This document shows, one piece after another, positions 33,164-42,281 of a stretch of 64,000 nucleotides of DNA; positions within the stretch are counted from its first letter, which is position 1, and every line of letters starts with the position of its first letter. Both the position numbers and the translations under genes were made by a program. The notes under the pieces are model-generated. The model worked only from the letters and a program-made list of their open reading frames with translations. It had not been told where the DNA came from and made no database searches. The stretch comes from Actinotignum schaalii FB123-CNA-2 (GTDB taxonomy: Bacteria > Actinomycetota > Actinomycetes > Actinomycetales > Actinomycetaceae), in assembly GCF_000411135.1 (NCBI RefSeq), contig NZ_KE150262.1:1214824-1278823 (forward strand), in the 5' to 3' direction.

Positions 33164-34240
33164 ATGTCTACACTCTCGCTGTCGCGGATCGATGACACCA
33201 CCTACCTGGACCTGGCTGCCGGCCACGGCTTGCCCCTTGAGCAGCTACCCGCCTGGGACCGCTACGAGGATGCTCTGCCCGGCCACGCACCTTTCGGGCG
33301 TTTCCTGTGGCGTGATAGCGCAGGTGCGCCGCGTGCTCTTATTTCTCTCACCCGGATGGAAGGGCGCGGTTTTACTTACCTGTGGGCGAAAAAGGGCCCG
33401 GTCTGGTTGGGGGAACGGCCCACCGCCAGCGAAGAACTGGAGTTCCGCACCGCGTTGGGGCAGCTGGTGCGGCGTGCTGATCGCGGTCTCGCTTTTATGA
33501 GGATTCACGCCTGGCACCGGGCCCCGGACCTGCACGAATTACTGCAAACAGTCACCTATGATCGCACCGTTGTGGTCGACGTCGCACGCCCGGATGCGGA
33601 GATCCGGGCGAGTTTCTCCAAGTCGGGGCGTCGTCAAGCACGGAAAGCTGAGGCGGAAGGTCTGGAATTTTGCGATGAAACGGAGCGGGCCCGGGAGGTT
33701 TTCCCGGAGCTGTACGCCATCCTCACCGAAACAGCTACCCGTGATGATTTCGGGGCGGCACCGATGAGCCAGTACGTGACCATGCTGGAATCTCTGGGCC
33801 CGGATCACGCCCGGCTTTTTGTGGCGCGTGCCGAGGGCCGGGCGCTGGCCTGGCAAATTGTGCTCGCCACCGATGATCTTGGGGAGGCCTATTACGGGGC
33901 GACCAACGCGGAGGCCCGCCAGCGCCACGCCTCCATGTTTATGGATCTGCACACCATAACGTGGTTGCGGGAAACCGGGCGGAAAGCTTATGACCTGATG
34001 GGGGTGCATTCGGAGCGCGCCCCGCAATTGGAAGGCGTGACCGGCTACAAACAAAAATTCGCTGCCGAGTTCACCGAGGTGGCCGGCGCCTGGGACGTGC
34101 CGCTGCGCCCGCGCTACTACCGTGGTCTCAAGCTGGCCCTGCGTGCTAAACGCTCCGCGGTGGGGGCGGTACGTGCTTCTGCCGGGGCGGTGCGCGGCGT
34201 GCGCGAGCGCCTGGGCCGCCGCTTAGGCAAAGCTTCCTAG
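33164..34240 (+). CDS. FemAB/FemX-type peptidoglycan bridge aminoacyltransferase
   Basis: 358 aa, two GNAT-like subdomains. Typical segments are FSKSGRRQARKAEAEGLEF (acceptor-domain helix), ARAEGRALAWQIVL, AYYGATNAEARQ and YDLMGVHSERAPQLEGVTGYKQKF near the end. FemABX enzymes add amino acids from aminoacyl-tRNA to the lipid II stem peptide on the cytosolic membrane face. The C-terminal 30 residues are basic. The amino acid transferred cannot be deduced. It has its own leaderless-type promoter, divergent from DUF3000. Confidence 0.87.
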   Translation: MSTLSLSRIDDTTYLDLAAGHGLPLEQLPAWDRYEDALPGHAPFGRFLWRDSAGAPRALISLTRMEGRGFTYLWAKKGPVWLGERPTASEELEFRTALGQLVRRADRGLAFMRIHAWHRAPDLHELLQTVTYDRTVVVDVARPDAEIRASFSKSGRRQARKAEAEGLEFCDETERAREVFPELYAILTETATRDDFGAAPMSQYVTMLESLGPDHARLFVARAEGRALAWQIVLATDDLGEAYYGATNAEARQRHASMFMDLHTITWLRETGRKAYDLMGVHSERAPQLEGVTGYKQKFAAEFTEVAGAWDVPLRPRYYRGLKLALRAKRSAVGAVRASAGAVRGVRERLGRRLGKAS

Positions 34241-34275
34241 CTCCTAGGCTCCTCAGCGCGGCCCGCGCCCCGGGG

Positions 34276-36183
34276 CTAGGCCTTGCCGGGAGTGCAGGGA
34301 TTGTTGAGGCGGTAGGGGCTGAGCACCGCGAAACCGGGCCCGGAAAAATCAACACAGGATTCGGCCACGCTCACGCTGCCCCAGGTGAGGAGCGTATGCA
34401 GGCGGCTCGCCTCGGGCGGCAGCTGCACCCGAGTGGGGTGAGCGGCCACGGTGGCCGTTTCTTCCCCTTGTGTTTCCGCTTGTGTTTCATCTTGTTTATT
34501 GGCAGTTGTTTCGCCAGGAAGTGGGGAGACTTCCCCCACGTGGAAAACCACGAAGCTGGCTCCGCGCCGGTAATATCCCGCCTCACCCAGGCGCACGATC
34601 TCCGAATCTTCCCGGTTAGGGGAAGAAAAATCGGGGTGCTCGCGCCGTAGCCGCAGTAGCTCCCGGGTCGCCTCGAGATAGCGAGCATGGGAGGTCTCCT
34701 CGAGCTCCGCCCAGTCCAGATGCGAGCGCGTGAACGTAGAAAGCGCCTGCGGTGGGGGAATCTGGCCGGCGTGCTCACCCCAATCCCAGTCACGAAATTC
34801 CGCAATCCGCCCCGCATCCACACGTTCCCCTAGCTCCGGAGTGTGATCGGTGAAGAACTGGAAAGGCGCGGAAGCATTCCACTCCTGGCCCATAAAAAGG
34901 AGGGGTGTGAAGGGGGAGAGCAGCATGAGCGCGTCGGCAACGAGGGCGCGTTCCGCGCTCAGAGTATGGGAGCGGCGGTCTCCCAGTGCGCGGTTACCCA
35001 CCTGGTCGTGATTTTCGGTATAGACGAGGAAACGGCGCGAATCAAGCGTATCGGGCACCGGAGAACCCCAGTTCCGCTTCCGGAACGTAGAGAAATTACC
35101 GTCGTGCACGAAGACGCGGCGCATGGCCTTTTCCAGGGCTCCGGGAAGCGCAAAATCCCCGTAATAGGCGAAATGTTCCCCGGTCACATAGGCATGCAGG
35201 GCATGGTGGATATCATCAGCCCACTGCATATCCATACCGTAGCCGCCTGCCTTTGTGGGGCGCAGCATCCTCACATCATTGAGATCGGATTCTGCTACGA
35301 GGGCGATATGCCGGCCGGTTTCCGCGGCGAAAGCCGCGGCGGCGTCGGATAAATCGGCGAGAATATGTTTACTGGAGCGGTCCCGGATAGCGTGGACGGC
35401 GTCAAGCCGAAAAATATCCACGCGGTAATCGCGGGCCCACTGGAGCATATTGTCAATAAAATAACGCCGTACCGGGCCGGAATCCGGGCCATCCACGTTC
35501 ACACCCGGGCCCCACACCGAAGAATAACGATCCGTGGTGTAGGGGCCGAACTCAGCTAAGAAATTCCCGTCCGGTCCGAAATGGTTGTAGACCACGTCCA
35601 GGCACACCGCCAGGCCAGCGCGGTGTGCGGCCTCCACGAAACGCGCGAAACCCGCCGGACCGCCGTAATTTTCGGTGACCGCATAGATATCCACGCCGTC
35701 ATAGCCCCAATTACGGGTGCCGGGTACCGGGCAAATCGGCATGACTTCGACGATATCCACCCCGAGTTCGCGCAGGTACCCGAATTTTTGCGCCGCAGCA
35801 TCGAACGTGCCTTCCGGGGTTAAGGTGCCGATATGCAGTTCGTAAAACACTTTGCCGAGCGGATCAATACCGAGGAAAGGCGAAAATTCGAAAGCGTCGA
35901 GATCAACAATTTCGGAAGGGCCCATGACTCCTTCGGGCTGGCGCCGGGTGCGCGGATCGGGTAGCCCCATGCTACCATCCAGACTGATGCGGTAGCGGGT
36001 GCCGGCCGGCAGGGGAGTATCGAGGATCCACCATCCCGGTCCGCTAGCTAGAGCAGCGCCGTCGCGCCCAGAGCGAGCTGCCGCAATATCCGCGGCGGTG
36101 ACCGGCCGGAAGGGGAGGCGCTCCCCGTCCACGAGGGCCTCGACTCTCGTGCGCCCCGGTGCCCACACGCTCAGCGGTTCCAT
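34276..36183 (-). CDS. treZ: Malto-oligosyltrehalose trehalohydrolase
   Basis: 635 aa. It releases trehalose from the maltooligosyl-trehalose made by TreY. An N-terminal CBM48-like domain begins SVWAPG. The GH13 barrel has nucleophile Asp261 (FRLDAVHA), acid/base Glu298 (ALVAESD) and Asp393 in ENHDQVGNR. A low-complexity Glu/Thr/Gln insertion of about 25 residues interrupts the C-terminal beta domain. The ATG overlaps the treY stop as TAATG, with GGAGGGAG upstream inside treY, so translation is coupled. Confidence 0.93.
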   Translation of the reverse strand: MEPLSVWAPGRTRVEALVDGERLPFRPVTAADIAAARSGRDGAALASGPGWWILDTPLPAGTRYRISLDGSMGLPDPRTRRQPEGVMGPSEIVDLDAFEFSPFLGIDPLGKVFYELHIGTLTPEGTFDAAAQKFGYLRELGVDIVEVMPICPVPGTRNWGYDGVDIYAVTENYGGPAGFARFVEAAHRAGLAVCLDVVYNHFGPDGNFLAEFGPYTTDRYSSVWGPGVNVDGPDSGPVRRYFIDNMLQWARDYRVDIFRLDAVHAIRDRSSKHILADLSDAAAAFAAETGRHIALVAESDLNDVRMLRPTKAGGYGMDMQWADDIHHALHAYVTGEHFAYYGDFALPGALEKAMRRVFVHDGNFSTFRKRNWGSPVPDTLDSRRFLVYTENHDQVGNRALGDRRSHTLSAERALVADALMLLSPFTPLLFMGQEWNASAPFQFFTDHTPELGERVDAGRIAEFRDWDWGEHAGQIPPPQALSTFTRSHLDWAELEETSHARYLEATRELLRLRREHPDFSSPNREDSEIVRLGEAGYYRRGASFVVFHVGEVSPLPGETTANKQDETQAETQGEETATVAAHPTRVQLPPEASRLHTLLTWGSVSVAESCVDFSGPGFAVLSPYRLNNPCTPGKA

Positions 36184-38846
36184 TACTCGGTGCTCCCTCC
36201 TGCGTCGCACCCTGCGTTGCCCCCGGCGTTCCCTCCGGCCTTCGCTCCAGTAGGTGATTCAGTGCTCGCTTGAGCGCGGCCTGCCGCATTCGCGCCGTCG
36301 GATCCGCAGGCATCAGCACGAACGTACACTGCCACCGGCAGATTCGCGCAGGCATCGCGAACAAGGAGCTGGGGCCCTTCAATCTCACCTTCCTCCAGAA
36401 CGCTGCGCCACCGCCCGGGCGGGAGCACGATATGCGCATCGCCCCAGCCGCCGGCCACCTCCTGGCGGTGCGCGAGGCGCGAGACCACCACGATCACATC
36501 CGGCTCCCCATCCAGGGTGCGGGTAAAAGCAAAAATATTTCCGGTGGTGGCAGCCAGCGGCTCGTAGCCCGAACGCAGCGAAACAAAAGTATCCGGGCGG
36601 TGCCGGCGCAGGCGCAGGAGGCGCGAGGTCACCCACATTTTCTCTTCATCCACGCTTGCCTGCGCGGGGAGCGCACCCGCGCTATCCAGCTGCTCGAGCA
36701 TGCTGGCAAGCCGCCGGTAATTCACCGGGCGGCGGTTATCGGGATCCACCAGCAGATTGCGGGTGATTTCCTCTCCCTGATAGGTATCGGGCACCCCGAT
36801 CAGCGTGAGGGCCAGAACCTTCGCGGCGAGGATACGCGCGCGGCGTGCCGGGCGGGTATGTTCCCACCAAGCCGTGAGCTCCGCCACCGATTCCGGGGTG
36901 GAAATAACCGAGCGCGCATAGGCAAAAAGCCCGGTTTCCAGTGCTTCATCCGGTTCGGTCCACGTGGTCCACGATTTTTGTTCGCGGGCGGCCTTGCGTA
37001 GGTAATCAATGAGGCGATCAGCTTCGATAGGCCCGTTATCCGTCCAGGTTCCCATAATTGTTTGCCACATGAGGTTCTCGATCTGGCCATCGAGTTCCGC
37101 GGGGCGGGAGGCAGCGTGCCGTTCGCGCAGCCGTTCCAGGAGTTCCAGCCATTCGGTGGGGTAATCGGCCAAGGTGGCAATAGCGGCGCGAGTATCTTCC
37201 CCGCGTTTCGTATCATGGGTGGTGAGCGTGGTCATCATCACGGGCCAATCGGCCATCATCTGCCGGGTCCAGGTGTGGAGTTCATCGGGGGTGAGCGACG
37301 CGCGCAGCGGATCGGATCCCACCTCCGTTGCCGAAGTGAGCGCGGTATACCGATAAAAAGCGGTGTCTTCCACACCTTTGGCCATGACCGCGCCGCATAC
37401 CTGCTGGAATCGGATAATCGCTTCATTACGGGAAGCGTCATGGCGTTTCGTTGCCGAACCGATTTCCCGCCCGAGCAAAATATCAACAACAACGTCCAGG
37501 GTTTCGCACCGATCTTCGGAGAGCAGGCCCCGGGCCCGTTCGGCGGCCTCGAGCAGCGCAGTTTCAGCGCTGGCATGCGCTTTCTCCCCGGGAACCACGT
37601 AGGCCCGATACCTATCCATGCAGATGACGAGCGCGGACACCGCATCATACAAAGAGCGCTGGGAATGGTCCCGCAAGCGCAGATCATCGCGGCATACTTC
37701 CGCCATGAGCCGCGCCATCCGCTCCACTTCCGCCTGGAGGGAGGAATGCATAATCTGGCTTTTCGCCTCGCGCTCCAGAACCGGATACGGCTGGGTGGTA
37801 TGGGATAGGTGCACGAAATTCGCGGTGAGGGCACGCATCCCCTCAGGGTCGGTCAGTAGCGCCCCGATACGCCACGAAGCCTCATACCCGGTACACCCCG
37901 CGCACTTCCAATCCGAAGGCAACTTTTCGTTACCCTCCAGGATTTTCTCCGCTACGATCCACGTCCCGCCGGTTGCCTCGTACAGGCGCTCCATATACTG
38001 GCGCGGATCGGCGAGCCCATCGGGATGATCGATACGGAATGCATCAATAAAACCGGCGTGGAAGAGCTCCAGCAGCAGCGCGTGGGAGGCGTGAAATACC
38101 TCAGGATCCTCTACCCGAATCCCCGCGAGGGTATCCACATCAAAAAATCGGCGGTAATTGAGTTCTTCTTCAGCTACTCGCCAATAGGCGAGCCGATAGT
38201 ACTGGCGTTGCAGCAGTTCTGCCAGCGGTAGAAATTCGGTGCCTTTCCGGACCGGGAAAATGTGGTCATAGTAGCGCAGTACCGGAACTTCGCCGTCGTC
38301 CTCATAACCTGGTACGACGACGTGATCGAGCGCAATTGCCTCCCGGGCGAGTGCCGTACCCACCCGTTCGCCCAGCACCGGGATGAGGATCCCATCGTCG
38401 CTGGACTCCACGTCAATATCGAACCAGGAAGCGTAGGGCGACTCGGGCCCATCGCGCAGCAGGGACCACATGGCCCGATTGAGGTAGAGCGGGGTGGGCA
38501 TCGCCATATGGTTGGGAACCACATCAACGATGATGCCGAGGCCAGCAGCGTGCGCCGCATTCGCAAAAGCCTCAAAACCGTCCCGCCCACCCATTGGCTC
38601 GGAAATCCGGGTGTGATCAACTACGTCATAGCCGTGCGTGGATCCCGGGGCTGCCTGGAGGATGGGGGAGCAGTACACATCGGTAATCCCGAGCTGCACG
38701 AGGTAGGGGAGCAGGGCGGTGGCATCCGCGAAGGTGAAATGGGGACCGAGTTGCAGTCGATACGTGGACACGGGTTGGCGCTGCCCAGCGCCGGGCACGT
38801 GGGAACGTAGAGCTGGAATACTGGAGGTATCAGTGATTGCGGTCAT
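36183..38846 (-). CDS. treY: Malto-oligosyltrehalose synthase
   Basis: 887 aa. It isomerises the reducing-end alpha-1,4 bond of maltodextrins to alpha,alpha-1,1. GH13 family 26 pattern: STYRLQL start, VYCSPILQAAPGSTHGYDV, nucleophile Asp in DAFRIDHPDGLADP, acid/base Glu in WIVAEKILEGNEKLP, and TTHDTKRGEDTRAA. The last 40 residues are a Gly/Ala/Asn/Asp low-complexity tail unlike the family. ATG 38846 lies 10 bp after the glgX stop. Middle gene of a glgX-treY-treZ operon that turns glycogen into trehalose for osmotic or desiccation protection. Confidence 0.93.
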   Translation of the reverse strand: MTAITDTSSIPALRSHVPGAGQRQPVSTYRLQLGPHFTFADATALLPYLVQLGITDVYCSPILQAAPGSTHGYDVVDHTRISEPMGGRDGFEAFANAAHAAGLGIIVDVVPNHMAMPTPLYLNRAMWSLLRDGPESPYASWFDIDVESSDDGILIPVLGERVGTALAREAIALDHVVVPGYEDDGEVPVLRYYDHIFPVRKGTEFLPLAELLQRQYYRLAYWRVAEEELNYRRFFDVDTLAGIRVEDPEVFHASHALLLELFHAGFIDAFRIDHPDGLADPRQYMERLYEATGGTWIVAEKILEGNEKLPSDWKCAGCTGYEASWRIGALLTDPEGMRALTANFVHLSHTTQPYPVLEREAKSQIMHSSLQAEVERMARLMAEVCRDDLRLRDHSQRSLYDAVSALVICMDRYRAYVVPGEKAHASAETALLEAAERARGLLSEDRCETLDVVVDILLGREIGSATKRHDASRNEAIIRFQQVCGAVMAKGVEDTAFYRYTALTSATEVGSDPLRASLTPDELHTWTRQMMADWPVMMTTLTTHDTKRGEDTRAAIATLADYPTEWLELLERLRERHAASRPAELDGQIENLMWQTIMGTWTDNGPIEADRLIDYLRKAAREQKSWTTWTEPDEALETGLFAYARSVISTPESVAELTAWWEHTRPARRARILAAKVLALTLIGVPDTYQGEEITRNLLVDPDNRRPVNYRRLASMLEQLDSAGALPAQASVDEEKMWVTSRLLRLRRHRPDTFVSLRSGYEPLAATTGNIFAFTRTLDGEPDVIVVVSRLAHRQEVAGGWGDAHIVLPPGRWRSVLEEGEIEGPQLLVRDACANLPVAVYVRADACGSDGANAAGRAQASTESPTGAKAGGNAGGNAGCDAGGSTE

Positions 38847-38856
38847 ACTTTCGAGC

Positions 38857-41019
38857 TTAGCGCACGGTCGGCGTAGTTTTCTGAGCACCGGCCAGGGCAT
38901 CATCGATATCTTCCTCGGAGGGCTCATGCACGAAAACGCGCATCGAACGCCCGATCAGACTGGTGGTATCCCCGGAAGCGAAAATCAGCTGGGGATTCAC
39001 CTCCGCCGCGGTATTAACCACCTCTGTCCATTCGCGGGCGTATTCGCCGCCGGGGATAGCGAACTCAACTTCGTCGTCGCCCGCATTGAACATGAGGAGG
39101 ACATCATCATCAATAATTGGGTTGCCGCGCTCATCAGGTTCGCGGATGCCAGCGCCGTTGAGGAAAACCATCAGGGCACGCGCGAAACCGGAATCCCAAT
39201 CGGAATCTTCCATCTGGCTGGAATCGGGGCGGAACCATTCGATTTCCGGCAGGCAACCTTCGCATACAGGATTGAAACCGGAAACGAAACGCCGGCGCCG
39301 GAAGACCGGGTGGTTCTTGCGGAAAGCAATCGCTGCCCGCGTGAATTGCAAAATATCCATCTGGCGGTCATCGAGATCCCAATCCATCCAGGCGATCTCA
39401 TTGTCCTGGCAGTAGGTGTTGTTATTACCGCCCTGGGTGCGCCCAATTTCATCACCGTGGGAAATCATTGGCACGCCTTGAGAAAGCAGCAGGGTGGAGA
39501 TGAAATTACGAATTTGGCGTTCGCGCAGATCGAGAATATCGGGATTGTCCGTGGGGCCTTCTTCCCCGCAATTCCAGGAGCGATTATTAGATTCTCCATC
39601 CGCGTTGTTCTCACCGTTGGCTTCATTGTGTTTCTCGTTATAGGAAACTAGATCGCGCATGGTGAAACCATCGTGCGCGGTCACGAAATTAATGGAGGCA
39701 AAGGGGCGACGCCCGGAAGATTCATACAGGTCCGCGCTGCCCGTCAGGCGCGAGGCGAATTCCGGAAGGGCAGCGGGTTCCCCGCGCCAGAAATCACGCA
39801 CGGTATCACGGTATTTGCCGTTCCATTCTGTCCATAGTGGGGGGAATCCACCCACCTGGTAGCCACCTTCGCCCACATCCCAGGGTTCGGCAATGAGTTT
39901 GACCTGGGAAATGATGGGATCCTGCTGGATGATGTCAAAGAAGGAGGAGAGCTTATCCACTGCGTGAAGTTCCCGGGCCAGAGTGGAGGCTAAATCGAAA
40001 CGGAAACCATCCACGTGCATCTCCGTCACCCAGTACCGCAGTGAATCCATAATCAGTTGGAGGGTGTGCGGGGAGGTCATATTCAGGGAGTTCCCGGTCC
40101 CGGTGGTATCGAAATAGTGCCGTGGGTCATCGGGAACCAGGCGGTAGTAGGACCGGTTATCGATACCTTTGAAAGATAGGGTGGGGCCCATGTGGTTCCC
40201 TTCCGCGGTGTGGTTGTAGACCACGTCAAGGATGACCTCAATATCGGCTTCGTGAAAAGCTTTGACCATGGCCTTAAACTCATCGACCTGCTCCCCGCGC
40301 GACCTGGTGGCGTAGCCATCATGGGGCGCAAAGAAGCCGATGGTGTTATAACCCCAGTAATTGCTCAGCCCTCGATCCTGGAGCGAGGTGTCATTGATAA
40401 ATTGGTGCACCGGCATAAGCTCAATAGCTGTCACCCCCAGGGAAGTGAAGTAATCAAGAACGGGTGGGTGAGTGAGGCCCTGGTAGGTACCGCGTAATTC
40501 TTCGGGAACATCCGGGTGGCGCTGGGTGAAGCCCTTCACGTGCGTTTCATAAATAATGGTCTCGTTATATTCGTGCTTGGGCGGGCGGTCATAACCCCAA
40601 TCGAAATAGGGACTGATGACCACGGAGACCGGCACGTGGCCTAGCGAATCCAAGGTGCACGGTTGCGAAGGGTCGTTGAAGTCGTAGGAAAAGACTTCCT
40701 GAGCATTGGTGATATTGCCTTCGATAGCTTTGGCGTAGGGATCCAGGAGGAACTTGGAAGGATCGCAACGCAGGCCCTGGGCCGGATCGTAGGGGCCGTG
40801 CACGCGGTATCCGTAACGCTGCCCGGGCCGAATCGAGGTGAGGTAACAATGCCAGACATTGGCATCAACTTCCCGCAGTTCCACGCGGGTTTCCTTGTTG
40901 TTATCGTCAAGTAGGCAGAGTTCGATTTTCTCAGCCACGGAGGAGTAGATCGCGAAATTCGTGCCGGTGCCGTCGAAAGTAGCGCCCAGCGGATACGGGT
41001 GTCCAGGCCAAATTCTCAT
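38857..41019 (-). CDS. glgX: Glycogen debranching enzyme GlgX (TreX)
   Basis: 720 aa. It hydrolyses alpha-1,6 branches of glycogen, feeding linear maltodextrins to TreY. It has an N-terminal CBM48 (YPLGATFDGTGTNFAIYSS), nucleophile Asp in DGFRFDLAST, acid/base Glu in LIAEPWDVG, and TAHDGFTMRDLVSYNEKHN. It is the first gene of the trehalose operon. ATG 41019 is chosen over one five codons upstream because the family starts RIWPGHPYPLG; neither has a strong ribosome site. Its promoter region ends at the tRNA-Val gene. Confidence 0.93.
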   Translation of the reverse strand: MRIWPGHPYPLGATFDGTGTNFAIYSSVAEKIELCLLDDNNKETRVELREVDANVWHCYLTSIRPGQRYGYRVHGPYDPAQGLRCDPSKFLLDPYAKAIEGNITNAQEVFSYDFNDPSQPCTLDSLGHVPVSVVISPYFDWGYDRPPKHEYNETIIYETHVKGFTQRHPDVPEELRGTYQGLTHPPVLDYFTSLGVTAIELMPVHQFINDTSLQDRGLSNYWGYNTIGFFAPHDGYATRSRGEQVDEFKAMVKAFHEADIEVILDVVYNHTAEGNHMGPTLSFKGIDNRSYYRLVPDDPRHYFDTTGTGNSLNMTSPHTLQLIMDSLRYWVTEMHVDGFRFDLASTLARELHAVDKLSSFFDIIQQDPIISQVKLIAEPWDVGEGGYQVGGFPPLWTEWNGKYRDTVRDFWRGEPAALPEFASRLTGSADLYESSGRRPFASINFVTAHDGFTMRDLVSYNEKHNEANGENNADGESNNRSWNCGEEGPTDNPDILDLRERQIRNFISTLLLSQGVPMISHGDEIGRTQGGNNNTYCQDNEIAWMDWDLDDRQMDILQFTRAAIAFRKNHPVFRRRRFVSGFNPVCEGCLPEIEWFRPDSSQMEDSDWDSGFARALMVFLNGAGIREPDERGNPIIDDDVLLMFNAGDDEVEFAIPGGEYAREWTEVVNTAAEVNPQLIFASGDTTSLIGRSMRVFVHEPSEEDIDDALAGAQKTTPTVR

Positions 41020-41071
41020 ACCTGAGTATCTCATACGAAAGTGGGAATCTACTGAAAATCTAGCGAAACGG

Positions 41072-41143
41072 TGGGCGATACTGGGTTCGAACCAGTGACC
41101 TCTTCGGTGTGAACGAAGCGCTCTACCACTGAGCTAATCGCCC
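41072..41143 (-). tRNA. tRNA-Val (CAC)
   Basis: 72-nt cloverleaf on the minus strand. Acceptor GGGCGAT pairs with ATCGCCC, the anticodon loop TTCACAC has stem CTTCG/CGAAG, and TTCGAA lies in the T-loop. The 3' end reads ACC in the genome. Confidence 0.95.
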
Positions 41144-41239
41144 GGGCGACCGTAACGGCCCGTGCATCACGCAAGCTTATAGGGGGTGGGCGGAGAAACT
41201 CAAATTTAACTAACGTGGTGTGCACCTCACTGTCCCGGT

Positions 41240-41269
41240 TTGACCGGGTGCGCGGAATGTCGCTATAGT
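41240..41269 (+). promoter_or_regulatory. Promoter of the tRNA-Gly/Cys/Val group
   Basis: TTGACC, 18-bp spacer, TATAGT; about 85 bp upstream of the first tRNA-Gly. Confidence 0.65.
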
Positions 41270-41355
41270 TTTTCGATGTCATCGACGTCGCCGCGGCGGT
41301 TCCCGCCACGGTATAGCCTGCCGGCAGGTTTGGTTAGTGATTGTTGATCGGCCAC

Positions 41356-41428
41356 GCGGATGTAGCTCAGTTGGTAGAGCGCAACCTTGCCAAGGTTGAG
41401 GTCGCGGGTTCGAGCCCCGTCATCCGCT
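41356..41428 (+). tRNA. tRNA-Gly (GCC), copy 1
   Basis: 73 nt. Acceptor GCGGATG/CATCCGC, anticodon loop TTGCCAA on stem CAACC/GGTTG. CCA is not encoded. Confidence 0.95.
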
Positions 41429-41486
41429 CGGATGTGAAGAAAGGCAAAGCGGCACACGTGCCCATACTCCTCTCACGTATCCGGAC

Positions 41487-41557
41487 GGTGGGTTGGCCGA
41501 GAGGCGAGGCAACGGCCTGCAAAGCCGTGTACACGGGTTCGAATCCCGTACCCACCT
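41487..41557 (+). tRNA. tRNA-Cys (GCA)
   Basis: 71 nt. Acceptor GGTGGGT/ACCCACC, anticodon loop CTGCAAA on stem ACGGC/GCCGT. Confidence 0.95.
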
Positions 41558-41561
41558 CGCG

Positions 41562-41633
41562 GGGCGATTGGCGCAGCGGGAGCGCGCTTCCCTGACACGG
41601 AAGAGGTCACTGGTTCGATCCCAGTATCGCCCA
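41562..41633 (+). tRNA. tRNA-Val (GAC), copy 1
   Basis: 72 nt plus encoded CCA to 41636. Acceptor GGGCGAT/ATCGCCC, anticodon loop CTGACAC on stem CTTCC/GGAAG. Confidence 0.95.
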
Positions 41634-41657
41634 CCACTATTTCCTTGCAGCGCCATT

Positions 41658-41686
41658 TTGACCCGGCTCTCACGGTTGGGTAAGCT
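41658..41686 (+). promoter_or_regulatory. Promoter of the second tRNA-Gly/Val pair
   Basis: TTGACC, 17-bp spacer, TAAGCT; 21 bp upstream of the second tRNA-Gly. Confidence 0.65.
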
Positions 41687-41707
41687 AGTGGCTCGCTGTG
41701 AAACAGT

Positions 41708-41780
41708 GCGGATGTAGCTCAGCTGGTAGAGCGCAACCTTGCCAAGGTTGAGGTCGCGGGTTCGAGCCCCGTCATCCGCT
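41708..41780 (+). tRNA. tRNA-Gly (GCC), copy 2
   Basis: 73 nt, differing from copy 1 at a single D-loop base (AGCTGGT instead of AGTTGGT). Confidence 0.95.
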
Positions 41781-41781
41781 C

Positions 41782-41853
41782 GGGCGATTGGCGCAGCGGG
41801 AGCGCGCTTCCCTGACACGGAAGAGGTCACTGGTTCGATCCCAGTATCGCCCA
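41782..41853 (+). tRNA. tRNA-Val (GAC), copy 2
   Basis: 72 nt plus encoded CCA to 41856; appears identical to copy 1. It begins 1 nt after tRNA-Gly copy 2, so the two must come from one transcript. Confidence 0.95.
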
Positions 41854-42098
41854 CCATATTTTTTCACCGGGTTATCTAGACAAAATGGTTGCTAATGACG
41901 GCGTACCGTTCTTGGATCCTGCCCGGAACTGCCGTGAACTGTGTCCTGGAAACAAAGTGTGCGGGAGAGCACCGTTTCGGGGCGGTTTCGTGTCCCTTAC
42001 GCACACTCTGTGAGGGGTGATGTCCCGAACTTACACTCTGTCTCGCCGGACCGCTCGGCTGCCCCGCAGATCTGGAGTACCGCGCTGTCGAGGAAGGT

Positions 42099-42281
42099 AT
42101 GTTTTTCCGGGATGTACTTCGCATGTACGACAAACGCAGTACAGCTCTGAAAACACATACCACCCCTGCAGATGCCGGTGTGACTATTGAAGCTTGTGAG
42201 GCCCATGGGGTTCTCGAGGGAAGCCGCGGGATCCACCCGAAATCAAAGCGCAACGGCAACTACGTTAAGAAATTGTCTTAG
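42099..42281 (+). CDS. Possible 60-aa small protein across the dispersed element
   Basis: ATG 42099 has GAGGAAGG just before it. The frame encodes FFRDVLRMYDK and TALKTH, and the same frame in copy 1 encodes FFRGVLRVYDK and TALKTH. The base differences between the copies fall on all codon positions with only a weak third-position excess, so coding is not established. It is listed as a candidate only and may be structure-driven similarity. Confidence 0.15.
   Translation: MFFRDVLRMYDKRSTALKTHTTPADAGVTIEACEAHGVLEGSRGIHPKSKRNGNYVKKLS
42100..42183. repeat. Dispersed palindrome-like element, copy 2
   Basis: 84 bp, matching 15866-15949 without gaps at 69 of 84 positions. With the four bases before it, it folds into a long hairpin: GTATGT pairs with ACATAC, TTTT with AAAA, TGTACT with AGTACA, and CG with CG around a 13-nt loop. 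The arms are better preserved than in copy 1. Confidence 0.7.

Noticed and set aside
41367-41857. Open frames over the tRNA genes encoding GIEPVTSS/GFEPVYTA-type peptides
   Set aside because: These are the familiar spurious proteins translated from antisense tRNA sequence.
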